In this document: positions 25,544 through 35,100 of the stretch, one piece after another
Numbering within the stretch: position 1 is the stretch's first letter
Layout: the number at the start of each line of letters is the position of its first letter
From: Butyrivibrio sp.
GTDB lineage: Bacteria > Bacillota > Clostridia > Lachnospirales > Lachnospiraceae
Assembly: GCA_015056495.1 (NCBI GenBank)
Contig: SVGC01000035.1
Coordinates: 1-37,232, forward strand
Length of the DNA: 37,232 bases
Direction: 5' to 3'
Made by a program: the position numbers and the translations under genes
Notes under the pieces: model-generated
Told to the model about the DNA's origin: nothing
Database searches by the model: none
The model's input: the letters and a program-made list of their open reading frames with translations, nothing else

Positions 25544-27469
25544 ATGAATGAAACTGCTTTAAGTTTAATATTACCAGATGTTTGCGGTCTGGGACTGAGC
25601 TTTTATTTTGGCGGATTCAGGCTGATCTTTGCAGTGATCTCAACCTATATGTGGTTTATGACTACTGTTTTTTCTAAAGAATATCTGGCTCATTCCTTCA
25701 AGAAAAAGAGATATTATCTATTCCTGATAATTACTTATATTGCAACAACTCTGGTCTTTGTATCAGATGATCTGTACACAACCTTTGTTTTTTTCGAGAT
25801 CATGTCTGTGGCGAGCTATATATGCGTCATTCATGATGAGAGAAAAGATACTCTGCGTGCAGGCGGTGTTTATCTGGCTGTTGCAGTGATCGGTGGTCTG
25901 GTATCCCTTATGGGAATCTTTTTGCTCTATGACCTTATTGGTGATCTGAGCTATGGAAATATGAGAGAGTTGTGCTTACAGATATACCAAAGCGGTTCTG
26001 ACATTGAGATCAGGCAGCTATATGCTGCGGCAATATGCATACTTACAGGTTTTGGAGCCAAAGCCGGTATGTTTCCACTTCATATATGGCTTCCATTGGC
26101 CCATCCTGTTGCACCGGCACCGGCATCTGCGCTGCTTTCCGGAATTATCACCAAAACCGGAATATTTGGTCTTATAGTTCTTGCTGTATATGTTCTTCCT
26201 GAAAGCACGAACTGGGGTCTGGCAATATGCGCTCTTGGGACTGTTACCATGCTTCTTGGAGGCCTTCTTGCTATTTTTTCTATTGACCTAAAAAGGACTC
26301 TGGCATGTTCGTCAATGTCCCAGCTTGGAATGATCATGGTGGGTACAGGCCTTATAACGCTGCTCGGCGAAGAGAATGCTCTTGCTGTACGTGGAAGTGT
26401 GCTGCATATGGTGAATCACTCTAATCTCAAGCTTGTCCTGTTCATGTCAGCAGGTGTAATTGTCATGAACCTCCACAAGCTGGATCTCAATGATATTAGA
26501 GGATATGGCAAAAAGAAGATCGTGCTAAAGCTCTCTTTTCTTGCAGGAGCATTGGGAATAGCAGGTGTACCGCTTTTTAACGGATACATTAGTAAGACTC
26601 TATTACATGAAGCTATCGTAGAATATGTCCCATATAACAGCGCTTTCAAAGCGATAGAATGGCTGTTTCTGCTTACGGGAGGCATGACTGTATGCTACAT
26701 GACCAAGCTGTTTGTATGCATATTTGTTGAAAATAATTCAGACAAGGAGCTGCAGGCTCAATATAATGCGAAAACACCATATATGACAGTTTTGACAGGT
26801 ATCGTACTTGTGGTTTCTGCCATGGTGATCCCGGTATTTGGACTCTTTTCAGATCACACATTAAACAGACTGGCTGATATTTCATCTACATTTTTACATA
26901 GTTCGACCCTTGAGCATGAAATCGAATATTTTTCATTTTCTAATTTAAAAGGAGGTCTTATAAGCATAGTAATTGGAATAGTTTTATATCTGCTATTCGT
27001 TAAGACACTTCTTATCAGAAAAGAAGCTGAAGGCATAACGAGATATGTTAATTTATGGCCACAAAAGCTGGATCTGCTGACCTTATGTTATGAACCTTTG
27101 ATCCTGGTCATTCTTCCGGCAGTATTTGGATTTATATGCAGGATCATTGATTTTGTTATGGATGGGATCATTTTAGTATGCAGAAGGACAACTCACAGAC
27201 AGCTGCAGGAAAAGCCTGTAATTCCCGAGGGATTTCATTTGGCCTGGAACCTTGGAAATATGTTGAACAGAGGTAGAGCTGTGTACATGAGGATTATTGG
27301 TAAAAAAGATTCTGACAAGGCCTCAGGAAAAGATTATATCTATGCAATTGCTCAGAAACAGGTTATTTTCAGGCAAAGTAAAAAAGTTGTCAGCGCCAGC
27401 AGTGCATTTTCTTTTATGATGTTTGCCATTGGAATTATCGGAGTTGTTGTATATTTGCTATTATTCTAA
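25544..27469 (+). CDS. proton-pumping antiporter subunit, NuoL-like, with C-terminal extension (4 of 4)
   Basis: The longest subunit, 641 residues. It has Glu in FFEIMSVASYI, Lys in GAKAGMFPLHIWLPLAHP, Lys in GIITKTGIFG and Lys in YISKTLLH. After the 14-helix core comes a C-terminal part of about 170 residues with a helix (GGLISIVIGIVLYLLFV), a polar stretch and a final helix. This recalls the lateral arm of NuoL but its identity is uncertain. It ends the operon. No strong terminator follows within 190 bases. Confidence 0.85.
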   Translation: MNETALSLILPDVCGLGLSFYFGGFRLIFAVISTYMWFMTTVFSKEYLAHSFKKKRYYLFLIITYIATTLVFVSDDLYTTFVFFEIMSVASYICVIHDERKDTLRAGGVYLAVAVIGGLVSLMGIFLLYDLIGDLSYGNMRELCLQIYQSGSDIEIRQLYAAAICILTGFGAKAGMFPLHIWLPLAHPVAPAPASALLSGIITKTGIFGLIVLAVYVLPESTNWGLAICALGTVTMLLGGLLAIFSIDLKRTLACSSMSQLGMIMVGTGLITLLGEENALAVRGSVLHMVNHSNLKLVLFMSAGVIVMNLHKLDLNDIRGYGKKKIVLKLSFLAGALGIAGVPLFNGYISKTLLHEAIVEYVPYNSAFKAIEWLFLLTGGMTVCYMTKLFVCIFVENNSDKELQAQYNAKTPYMTVLTGIVLVVSAMVIPVFGLFSDHTLNRLADISSTFLHSSTLEHEIEYFSFSNLKGGLISIVIGIVLYLLFVKTLLIRKEAEGITRYVNLWPQKLDLLTLCYEPLILVILPAVFGFICRIIDFVMDGIILVCRRTTHRQLQEKPVIPEGFHLAWNLGNMLNRGRAVYMRIIGKKDSDKASGKDYIYAIAQKQVIFRQSKKVVSASSAFSFMMFAIGIIGVVVYLLLF

Positions 27470-27574
27470 GACAATAAGAAATATTTTCCCAAAATAGTCT
27501 TTATAAGCAAAAAATTATCGGACAAATATTTTGAGATTTAAAGCGCCAACGCGCCGAAACGTTAATACATAGAC

Positions 27575-27603
27575 TTGATAATGTAAACGCAATTTATTAA
27601 AAT
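27575..27603 (+). promoter_or_regulatory. sigma-A promoter of the OPT/PqqD genes
   Basis: TTGATA (27575-27580) and TAAAAT (27598-27603) are 17 bases apart. Transcription would start near 27610, leaving a leader of about 50 bases with AGGAG at 27646-27650. This separates the peptide transporter from the antiporter operon. Confidence 0.55.
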
Positions 27604-27662
27604 ATGCTCTTGTGCACTTTAACGCGTCACATGGATATGTTAATTAGGAGTTTACGTTATCA

Positions 27663-29552
27663 ATGCAGAATGAAGTAAAAAAAGACAAAGAATTTAAGCC
27701 GTTTATACCGGCAGACAAGGTTATGCCCGAGATGACAGTTATGTCTATTTTCCTCGGACTTATTTTATCAGTAGTATTTGGTGCAGCTAATGCATACCTG
27801 GGTCTGATGGTTGGTATGACTGTTTCAGCATCTATACCAGCTGCAGTTATCTCAATGGGAATCATCAGATTTGTTTTCAAAAAAGATTCTATTCTTGAAA
27901 ATAATATGGTACAGACAATAGGTTCAGCAGGTGAATCCCTTGCTGCAGGTGCCATATTTACACTTCCGGCTCTCTTTATGTGGGCAGAGGAAAGTGAAGA
28001 GGCTGTAATGCCTTCTTTTATAACTATTACGATCATCGCTCTTCTTGGAGGTATTCTTGGAGTGCTCTTTATGGTACCTCTCCGTACAGCTCTTGTTGTT
28101 GAAGAGCATGGCAAACTTCCATTCCCTGAAGGTACTGCATGTGCAGAAGTGCTCCTTGCAGGAGAAGAAGGTGGAGAGAAGTCTAAAGCAGTATTCTCAG
28201 GTCTTGGAATATCAACTATTTATAAGTTCTTAAGTGATGGATTTAAAGTATTCCCTTCTGAAATACATTTTGAAATCCCTGCCCTGCGTACCGGATTTGG
28301 TGCCGACGTACTTCCAGCCCTTGTAGGCGTAGGTTATATTACAGGTCTTAAGATATCCAGTTATCTTCTTGCTGGTGGTGTTATCGGATGGTTTGTGATC
28401 ATTCCTCTTATTTCATTTATAGGTGGTGATTCTATTATCGCACCTGGAACTACTATGATCAGTGCAATGGATTCATGGGAGATCAGAAACAGTTATCTTA
28501 AGTATATTGCTGCAGGTGCTGTAGCTGCAGGTGGTATCATCAGTCTTCTTAAGACTCTTCCAGCTATTGTTAAGGCATTTACCAACAGTATCAAGCAGTT
28601 TGGTCATAAAGAAGCTGTCAGCGTCAGAACTAATAAAGATCTGCCTATGTCAATCGTGATTGCGGGTACTGTTATCATCATGCTTCTGATCTGGCTGTTG
28701 CCTTCAGTCCCTGTTAATCTGATTGGTGCAATAATCATCATTGTATTTGGATTCTTTTTTGCAACTGTTTCAGGTAGAATGGTAGGACTTGTAGGTTCAT
28801 CCAACAACCCTGTATCAGGAATGGTCATTGCATCACTTCTTATAGCAACAACTATTTTGAAACTTACAGGTAATACAGGCTATGCCGGAATGACATCTGC
28901 AATCTGTATCGGAACGATCATATGTATCGTTGCAGCCATGGCAGCTGATACTTCTCAGGATCTGAAGACCGGTTATATCGTAGGTGCTACTCCTGTCAAA
29001 CAGCAGATTGGTGAGTTCCTTGGTGCTATTGTTGCAGCCCTTTCAATTGGAGGTATCATGCTCCTTCTTAATAAATCTTATGGATTTGGAGAAGGCGGTC
29101 TCTCTGCTCCACAGGCAACACTTATGAAGATGGTTGTAGAAGGTGTTATGAATGGAACACTGCCTTGGGATCTGATCATGATCGGTGTTGCAATTGCAAT
29201 TGTAATTGAGATCATGCATATGCCAGTCCTTCCGGTAGCAATTGGTCTCTACCTCCCAATTCACCTCTCAGTACCTATGGTAATTGGTGGACTTATCAGA
29301 TCATATTTTGAGAAAAAGAAAAAGAACGACGCTGTAGATAAAGGAATACTTTACTGCGCTGGTCTTATTGCCGGTGAAGGAATAATCGGTATCCTTCTGG
29401 CAGTACTTGCACTTATTACTATTAACGGCGAAGCCCTGACAGACGTTATAAGTCTTGATGGTGTAACTGGTAATGCAGGCGCTGTAATATTCTTTGCATT
29501 ACTGTGTGTTTCAGTAGCTTTCTTTAGTACAAGAAATAAAAAGAAAAACTAA
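27663..29552 (+). CDS. OPT-family oligopeptide transporter
   Basis: A 629-residue inner-membrane importer of short peptides, or possibly metal-chelate peptides, with about 16 helices. The N-terminal FGAANAYLGLMVGMTVSASI and the NNMVQTIGSAGESLAAGA signature are those of the bacterial OPT family. DTSQDLKTGYIVGATPVKQQ in the second half is also conserved. Length is normal. The ATG is rather far (12 bases) from AGGAG, but no better start exists. A PqqD-like gene follows after one base. Energy coupling is expected to be by protons. The substrate cannot be read from the sequence. Confidence 0.9.
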   Translation: MQNEVKKDKEFKPFIPADKVMPEMTVMSIFLGLILSVVFGAANAYLGLMVGMTVSASIPAAVISMGIIRFVFKKDSILENNMVQTIGSAGESLAAGAIFTLPALFMWAEESEEAVMPSFITITIIALLGGILGVLFMVPLRTALVVEEHGKLPFPEGTACAEVLLAGEEGGEKSKAVFSGLGISTIYKFLSDGFKVFPSEIHFEIPALRTGFGADVLPALVGVGYITGLKISSYLLAGGVIGWFVIIPLISFIGGDSIIAPGTTMISAMDSWEIRNSYLKYIAAGAVAAGGIISLLKTLPAIVKAFTNSIKQFGHKEAVSVRTNKDLPMSIVIAGTVIIMLLIWLLPSVPVNLIGAIIIIVFGFFFATVSGRMVGLVGSSNNPVSGMVIASLLIATTILKLTGNTGYAGMTSAICIGTIICIVAAMAADTSQDLKTGYIVGATPVKQQIGEFLGAIVAALSIGGIMLLLNKSYGFGEGGLSAPQATLMKMVVEGVMNGTLPWDLIMIGVAIAIVIEIMHMPVLPVAIGLYLPIHLSVPMVIGGLIRSYFEKKKKNDAVDKGILYCAGLIAGEGIIGILLAVLALITINGEALTDVISLDGVTGNAGAVIFFALLCVSVAFFSTRNKKKN

Positions 29553-29553
29553 T

Positions 29554-29925
29554 ATGAACATTTTTTCTAAAAAAACAGAAACAAAGACTATATCCGCCAA
29601 TTACATGGACATAGTCTTTGTCCCTGCTAAAGACAAAAAATATAACATTGATGAGAAAGGCATAGTGACTGTTGATGTGGTAAACACTGGCTTTTATAAT
29701 CGCCTTGCGCAAAAACTATGGCACAAGCCGACAGTCAGCCACATTTCCCTGGATGAATATGGTTCTCTGGTTTTTATATCTCTAGATGGCATCAATACTG
29801 TAAATGATGTCTTGCAGATCATGTACCAGCGTTTCCCGGATGAAAAAGACCGTATGCTGGACCGTGTGATCACATTTTTCCACACTCTGGAAACAAATGG
29901 TTTCATATCTCGTTCCACCTCTTAA
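29554..29925 (+). CDS. PqqD-family protein
   Basis: A 123-residue soluble protein. The C-terminal 80 residues have the winged-helix-like pattern of PqqD: SLDEYGSLVFISLDGINTV, then DVLQIMYQRFP and a final helix ending in FFHTLETNGFIS. PqqD proteins bind precursor peptides and present them to radical-SAM enzymes. No such enzyme or precursor is seen nearby. The start is one base after the OPT stop, so the two are co-translated. A link between peptide recognition and peptide import is possible (inference). The first 45 residues look like an extra N-terminal stretch. Confidence 0.8.
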   Translation: MNIFSKKTETKTISANYMDIVFVPAKDKKYNIDEKGIVTVDVVNTGFYNRLAQKLWHKPTVSHISLDEYGSLVFISLDGINTVNDVLQIMYQRFPDEKDRMLDRVITFFHTLETNGFISRSTS

Positions 29926-29974
29926 GTTTTTGCTCCATCTTCCGATATATATAGTATGAAGGAGGAAGGCATCA

Positions 29975-29998
29975 ATGTTAATACTTCCAAAAATATAA
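29975..29998 (+). other. seven-codon leader-like ORF before a terminator
   Basis: ATG at 29975 with AGGAGGA at 29959-29965 opens a frame reading MLILPKI and then a stop at 29996-29998, two bases before the terminator stem. The strong ribosome binding site and position recall transcription-attenuation leaders. It may equally be chance. Confidence 0.25.
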
Positions 29999-29999
29999 G

Positions 30000-30041
30000 G
30001 TACCGTCACTGCGGCAAAGCTTCCGGTGGCGGTACTTTTTT
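30000..30041 (+). terminator. intrinsic terminator after the OPT/PqqD genes
   Basis: A 10-bp stem (30000-30009 with 30026-30035, including one G:T pair) plus an inner CGG/CCG stem closes a CAAAGCTT loop. Six T follow at 30036-30041. It is a strong rho-independent terminator that ends the OPT/PqqD transcript. Confidence 0.85.
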
Positions 30042-30048
30042 GTGCACT

Positions 30049-30080
30049 GACCCCAGGGGACGGGGTCAAGGGGTCATTTT
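30049..30080. repeat. REP-like GGGGACG element (intergenic copy)
   Basis: GACCCC at 30049-30054 and GGGGTC at 30062-30067 form a small stem. The last 25 bases are identical to 14966-14990 inside the LacI gene. The copy lies directly after a terminator, a common spot for REP-type elements. Confidence 0.75.
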
Positions 30081-30140
30081 GGGGGAAAAGTTCGAAAATG
30101 CATAAATTTGAGCAGGAATTAAGAAGAATATATGGGAGGA

Positions 30141-30169
30141 TTGTGGTATTAATGAGAAGATGGTAGTAT
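30141..30169 (+). promoter_or_regulatory. weak candidate promoter for the arabinofuranosidase gene
   Basis: TTGTGG (30141-30146) and TAGTAT (30164-30169) have 17-base spacing, 48 bases before the ATG at 30217. Because a terminator and a repeat lie upstream, a promoter is expected in this stretch. The match is imperfect and no operator was found. Confidence 0.35.
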
Positions 30170-30216
30170 CAGGTGTAGGGTATTGCTAGCTTATAAATAA
30201 TGTTGGGAGAGTAAAA

Positions 30217-31704
30217 ATGAATCATATTATTGTTAATGGCAATGTAAGTAAGGGAACTATTAATAAAAATATCTATGGCCAGTTTACTGAGCATCTTGGA
30301 CGTTGCGTCTATGAAGGAATCTATGTTAAGGAAGAAGATAATATCCCTAATGTAAATGGCATAAGAAAAGATGTTATGGCTGCACTTAAGAATATCCAGG
30401 TGCCTGTTGTACGTTGGCCTGGCGGATGTTTTGCAGATACATATCATTGGAAAGATGGTATTGGACCTAAGGAACAGAGAAAGACTATAGTAAATACCAA
30501 CTGGGGCGGAGTAACTGAAGATAACTCTTTTGGTACTCATGAGTTTATGGAATTTGCTACACAGCTGGGTTGTGATGTTTATTTCTCTGGAAACGTAGGA
30601 AGCGGTACAGTTCAGGAGTTATCTGACTGGATCGAATATTGTAACATGGGCGGTATCTCACCTATGGCTAACCTTAGACGTGAGAATGGACAGGATGAGC
30701 CATGGAATGTTAAATACTGGGGTATCGGTAATGAAGCATGGGGCTGCGGTGGCAATATGAAGCCTGAGTACTATGCTGACGAGACAAGAAAATTCTCTAC
30801 ATATATGAGAAATTATGATAATGAGCATCCTATCTATAAGATTGCTTCAGGAAGTAATGGGCCTGACTATAACTGGACTAAAACAGTCTGCGAACGCGCA
30901 GGTTTCATGATCGATGCTATCACATTCCATCACTATACAGTTACTTATGAATGGAATAAAAAAGGTAAGGCTACAGGATTTACTAAGGATGAGTATTATC
31001 GTCTGTTACATAATACTCTGATCATGGACGAGCTTGTTCAGAATCACAGCAATATCATCAAGCAGTATGAAAAGAATGGTCACAAGATTGGTCTTATTGT
31101 TGATGAATGGGGCACATGGTTTGACGTAGAAGATGGTACTAACCCAGGCTTTTTGTATCAGCAGAATACTATCAGAGATGCTGTTCTTGCTGGTATCAAC
31201 CTCAATATATTCAACAATCACTGTGACACAGTTGTAATGACTAATATTGCTCAGATGATCAATGTATTGCAGGCTATGATCCTTACAGAAGGCGAAAAGA
31301 TGGTGCTGACACCAACTTATTATGTATATGACCTCTTCAAACAGCACATGAATGCTCATCAGATGGAGAGCTATGTTGATGCAGATATCCTCAATGAGGA
31401 AGATGAGCTTAAAGTGCCACGTCTTACTGTTTCAGCCAGTGAAAAAGATGGAAAAGCTCTTGTCACTGTTGTCAATCTCTCTGAGAGTGAAGCTGCTGAT
31501 GTAGATGTGATCTTGACAGGACTTACAGCATCAGCTATTACAGGACGTGGAATCACAGGAGATATGAATGATCACAACTCATTTGAAAATCCTGATGTTG
31601 TAAAGATTCAGGATGTAGCTGCAACACTTACAAATGATGGTCATGGATTTACAGCAACTCTTCCAAAGAACTCTGTATGCTCATTTGAGGTTACTTTAAA
31701 ATGA
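30217..31704 (+). CDS. abfA: alpha-L-arabinofuranosidase, GH51
   Basis: Retaining glycosidase that removes arabinofuranosyl side groups from arabinoxylan or arabinan fragments. It is 495 residues with no signal peptide, so it is cytoplasmic and acts on imported oligosaccharides. Recognisable parts are IYGQFTEHLGRCVYEGIY at the N-terminus, RWPGGCFADTYHW, the acid/base Glu173 in WGIGNEAWG, and the nucleophile Glu297 in IVDEWGTW. The C-terminal beta-sandwich starts near residue 390. Length is typical for bacterial GH51. GGGAG upstream supports the start. The next gene overlaps its stop as ATGA. The nearby transporter locus is 16 kb away, so a functional link is only possible. Confidence 0.94.
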   Translation: MNHIIVNGNVSKGTINKNIYGQFTEHLGRCVYEGIYVKEEDNIPNVNGIRKDVMAALKNIQVPVVRWPGGCFADTYHWKDGIGPKEQRKTIVNTNWGGVTEDNSFGTHEFMEFATQLGCDVYFSGNVGSGTVQELSDWIEYCNMGGISPMANLRRENGQDEPWNVKYWGIGNEAWGCGGNMKPEYYADETRKFSTYMRNYDNEHPIYKIASGSNGPDYNWTKTVCERAGFMIDAITFHHYTVTYEWNKKGKATGFTKDEYYRLLHNTLIMDELVQNHSNIIKQYEKNGHKIGLIVDEWGTWFDVEDGTNPGFLYQQNTIRDAVLAGINLNIFNNHCDTVVMTNIAQMINVLQAMILTEGEKMVLTPTYYVYDLFKQHMNAHQMESYVDADILNEEDELKVPRLTVSASEKDGKALVTVVNLSESEAADVDVILTGLTASAITGRGITGDMNDHNSFENPDVVKIQDVAATLTNDGHGFTATLPKNSVCSFEVTLK

Positions 31705-31946
31705 ATAAATGCAAGAAATGCTTACTTTATGAAATAGCTGGAAAAGAAGACATATATGCGCACGTGCTAAAAACACGTGCGCTTCTTGCACCTAAGGAAC
31801 TTGTTTCTGATGAAAAATATCAGGAACGCCTTGATACATGCAGGGAGTGTGACAATCTTCTTGATGCAACATGTCTAAAATGTGGTTGTTATGTAGAAAT
31901 AAGGGCTCTAAAAACATCTGCCCACTGTCCTTACAAAAAGTGGTGA
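31701..31946 (+). CDS. small cysteine-rich DUF6171-like protein
   Basis: An 81-residue protein whose ATG overlaps the GH51 stop (ATGA). It holds eight cysteines, in CKKC, CRECDNLLDATCLKCGC and a final C. This suggests a zinc-ribbon or two-metal fold. I believe it belongs to DUF6171, a small Lachnospiraceae family of unknown function, from memory of the C..CL...C..C...C..CGC pattern. It is probably cytoplasmic. Coupling to an arabinofuranosidase gene does not by itself reveal its job. A terminator follows 24 bases after the stop. Confidence 0.72.
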   Translation: MNKCKKCLLYEIAGKEDIYAHVLKTRALLAPKELVSDEKYQERLDTCRECDNLLDATCLKCGCYVEIRALKTSAHCPYKKW

Positions 31947-31970
31947 AAGCCACTTATAAGAGACTGCCTC

Positions 31971-32008
31971 ATGATGCGATTGTCTTTGCATAAATCGCAT
32001 CATTTTAT
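31971..32008 (+). terminator. intrinsic terminator after abfA/DUF6171
   Basis: An 11-bp perfect stem, ATGATGCGATT (31971-31981) with AATCGCATCAT (31993-32003), has an 11-nt loop and is followed by a T-rich tail interrupted by A. It closes the abfA operon. The Rhs-like reading frame begins only a few bases further, which means the Rhs gene has almost no room for its own upstream signals. Confidence 0.8.
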
Positions 32009-32010
32009 TT

Positions 32011-32121
32011 ATTCATGACAAGCTAATAGAAGGCAAGAAAGAGTATTTCCTTACAGATGTAACATATCCAAACGGCGCAGTCAGAAGATACAGCTACAAT
32101 GAGCAGGGACTTATTGATAGC
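32011..32121 (+). pseudogene. 5' extension of the Rhs reading frame without a start codon
   Basis: The frame of the Rhs gene stays open upstream of the GTG at 32122 back to a TGA at 31972. From about 32017 it reads as Rhs repeat sequence (DKLIEGKKEYFLTDVTYPNG, then RRYSYNEQGLIDSV). No ATG, GTG or TTG start with a ribosome binding site is seen in it. The homologous sequence therefore begins abruptly after the terminator: the 5' part of an rhs gene has been lost. Confidence 0.7.
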
Positions 32122-35100
32122 GTGCTAAGCCCTGACCGAATCGTAGCCCTTAGAAATGAATATGATGAAAAGAGACGTGTCACCCATCAGATATTCCCTG
32201 ATGGCGGAGAGATGTCTTACAGCTATGATGATGAAAATAATATAACTACAGCTACAGAACAGAATGGTCTTAAGGTAGAGTATCTATCCGATGAAAGAGG
32301 ACGAAACATCGGAACAAGATATGTGGGAGTAGAACCAGGTGATACAGTACAGGACGTAAATAACAGTGAGAAGGTAGTAGAAGAGCACTGTACCTATAAC
32401 GAGAGAAACCAGAAGACCTCTGTAACAGACAGACGCGGCTACACCACAAGGTATTTCTATGACCGCCATGGTCACCTGACAAAAGTAATAGGACCAGATG
32501 GCCTTAACGAGAGCTATACCTACAATGCAGATGGAAAGCTTGTAAATAAAAAAGATTCAGAGGGCAACTCCTATAAGTACACCTATGATCTTGAAGGTAA
32601 CCTGTACAGTATAACAGACCCTGAAGGAAACAGAACAAGATACTATTATGAGGATGGCAAGGTAACTAAGATTAAGTCAGCAGACAGACTTGAAGTAAGC
32701 CTGTCCTATGATGAAAATGGTCATATCAGCTCTATTACAGACAAGGCAGGAGTTACAACCAAGTACGAGTGCGACAGCCTTGGAAGAGTCACAGCAACAA
32801 TAGATGCCCTTGGAAACAGAACGGAGTATACCCTTGATGAATCAGATAACATCACATCAGTTACAGACCCTCTTGGAAATGTGACCAGATATGCCTATAA
32901 CAGTGCTAATCTCCTTGAAGAGATCATAAACCCTGATGGAACAACTAAGATCTGGGCTTATAACGAGATAGGTAAACCAGCCTTCTATACAGATGAGGAA
33001 GACCATACCACAAGGATAACCTATAACAGCTCATGGAAAGAAGATAGCATCACTCTTCCAAATGGAGGAGAGATACACTACGACTATGATCTTCTTGGAA
33101 ACATGATCTGTGTAACAGATCCTATGGGAAGAAAGACTGCTTATAGCCATGATAAGGCAGGAAATGTTCTTACAGTCGGTTCATTAACAACGACAGAGGA
33201 TGGACAAAAGAATGTAACCATTCAGACTTCTTACACCTATGACAAACTCGGCAGAATAAAGACAGAAACAGACGGAGAAGGAAATACAACCACCTATACA
33301 TATGACAAAAATGGAAACGTCATTACTGTAACCCATGCCAATGGATCAAAGACAGAGAATAGCTATGACAGCATGGGAAGACTTGTCAGTACTACAGACC
33401 CGGAAGGAAATGTCACATCCTATACCTATGATGTATGTGGAAATCTGAAGACAACAACAGATCCAATAGGAGTAGTCACAGAAAATCACTATGAAGGTGG
33501 AAAGCTTGTAAAGGTTATAAAGAAAGCTGCTACAGACGATCACACAGTAGATCCAGAAGAGATCATTGTAAATATCTTTGAATATGATGAATGTGGAAGA
33601 TTAAATAAGCAGACCGAGGCAGACGGTCTTTACATTGAGTATTCCTATGACAAAGCCGGAAGAACCAGCATAGTCACTGGCTCAAATGGCAGAGTCATAA
33701 AGTACAGCTATGATCCAATGGGAAGAGTAGCACAGACAGATGACTGTGGAAGCATTACAAGATTCACCTATACAGGAACCGGTCAGATAAAGAGCGTTAT
33801 AGATGCTCTTGGAAACAGGACAGAGTATACTTATAACGAACTTGACCTTTTATGTAAGATTGAACGTATTGATCCTAAATATGACAATTCTTTTGAAACT
33901 ACATCTGATATTCACAGGGGAATATCAGATAGTAATAAAGCAATAGATACTTATGATATAGATGAGAGCGATGCTTTAGCCGGTAATGAATATCAATTCC
34001 CGACTGTAAATGAAAAAGGTCATATAACTACCTTTGAACATGATCTATCAGGAAAACTCATCTCAGAAACAGATGCTCTTGGTCAGAAGACCATCTATTC
34101 TTATGATGAGAGAGGGGAACTCGCAAGCCAGACAGACCGAGATGGAAATGAGACCATCTTCACAAGAGATAATGCCGGAAATATCGTAGGAATAAGCTAC
34201 GCAGATGGACATAGCGTTCGCTTAAAATACGATGCTCTTAACATCTTACAGGAAGTGGAAGATCATCTTGGACTAACCAAGATAGATACAGATAATCTTG
34301 GAAGATGCGTATCAGTAACAAATCCTGATGGAGAAAAGGTATCTTACGAGTATGGTCCAAATGGTGAGAAGACAGCAGTCATCTATCCTGACGGAAAGAG
34401 GACCGAGTATGTTTATGACAGCCTTGGAAGACTTAAAGTACTAAGGGATATCAAGGATGGAAAGACAGATACCATAAACTACACTTACGATGTCAATGGA
34501 CATCTTAAGGAAAGAATCTTCCCTAACGGAACAGGAACAACCTACGACTACTATCCTGGTGGTCTTTTAAAGAGCCTAGAAAGCTTTGACACCAAGGGAA
34601 TCCTTGATAAGTATGAATATACATATAATGAAAAAGGTGACAGGACACAGATAACAAGACAAAGAAGAGACCTAGAGAACATAAGTGGAACCTATGCTTA
34701 TAGCTATGATGATCTTGGAAGACTTACAGAAAGTACAAGAAATGGAAGCCTTCAGAGTGCATATGCATATGATGCTTTCGGAAACAGAACGAAAGAAATA
34801 TCAGAGGGAGTAGAGACAACCTATTCCTATGATGTTCTCGACAGGCTTATCAAGAAGGTGGTATCTGGAAATAGTCATAATAGTGAAGTAATAAGCGGAA
34901 TTGATCCAGTCATTACAACCTATGGCTATGACAGAAGAGGAAACCTTACAGCAGAGTATGAGGAAGAAGTGCTTACAAAGAGCTACTCCTACAACATGCA
35001 GAACCTCCTTGAAAAGTCAGTCATAAGAAATACCGAAGCTGATATTCAGACAGTAAGCTATGCCTATAACTACTTTGGACAACGTATAAGTAAGAATAGC

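Noticed and set aside
27482..27496. TATTTT/AAAATA hairpin after the antiporter operon
   Set aside because: Only six A:T pairs with a 3-nt loop, too weak for a terminator.
29956..30105. About 49-codon + strand frame crossing the terminator and the REP-like element
   Set aside because: It would be encoded by a terminator stem and repeat DNA; its start coincides with the ribosome binding site region and no family is recognised.
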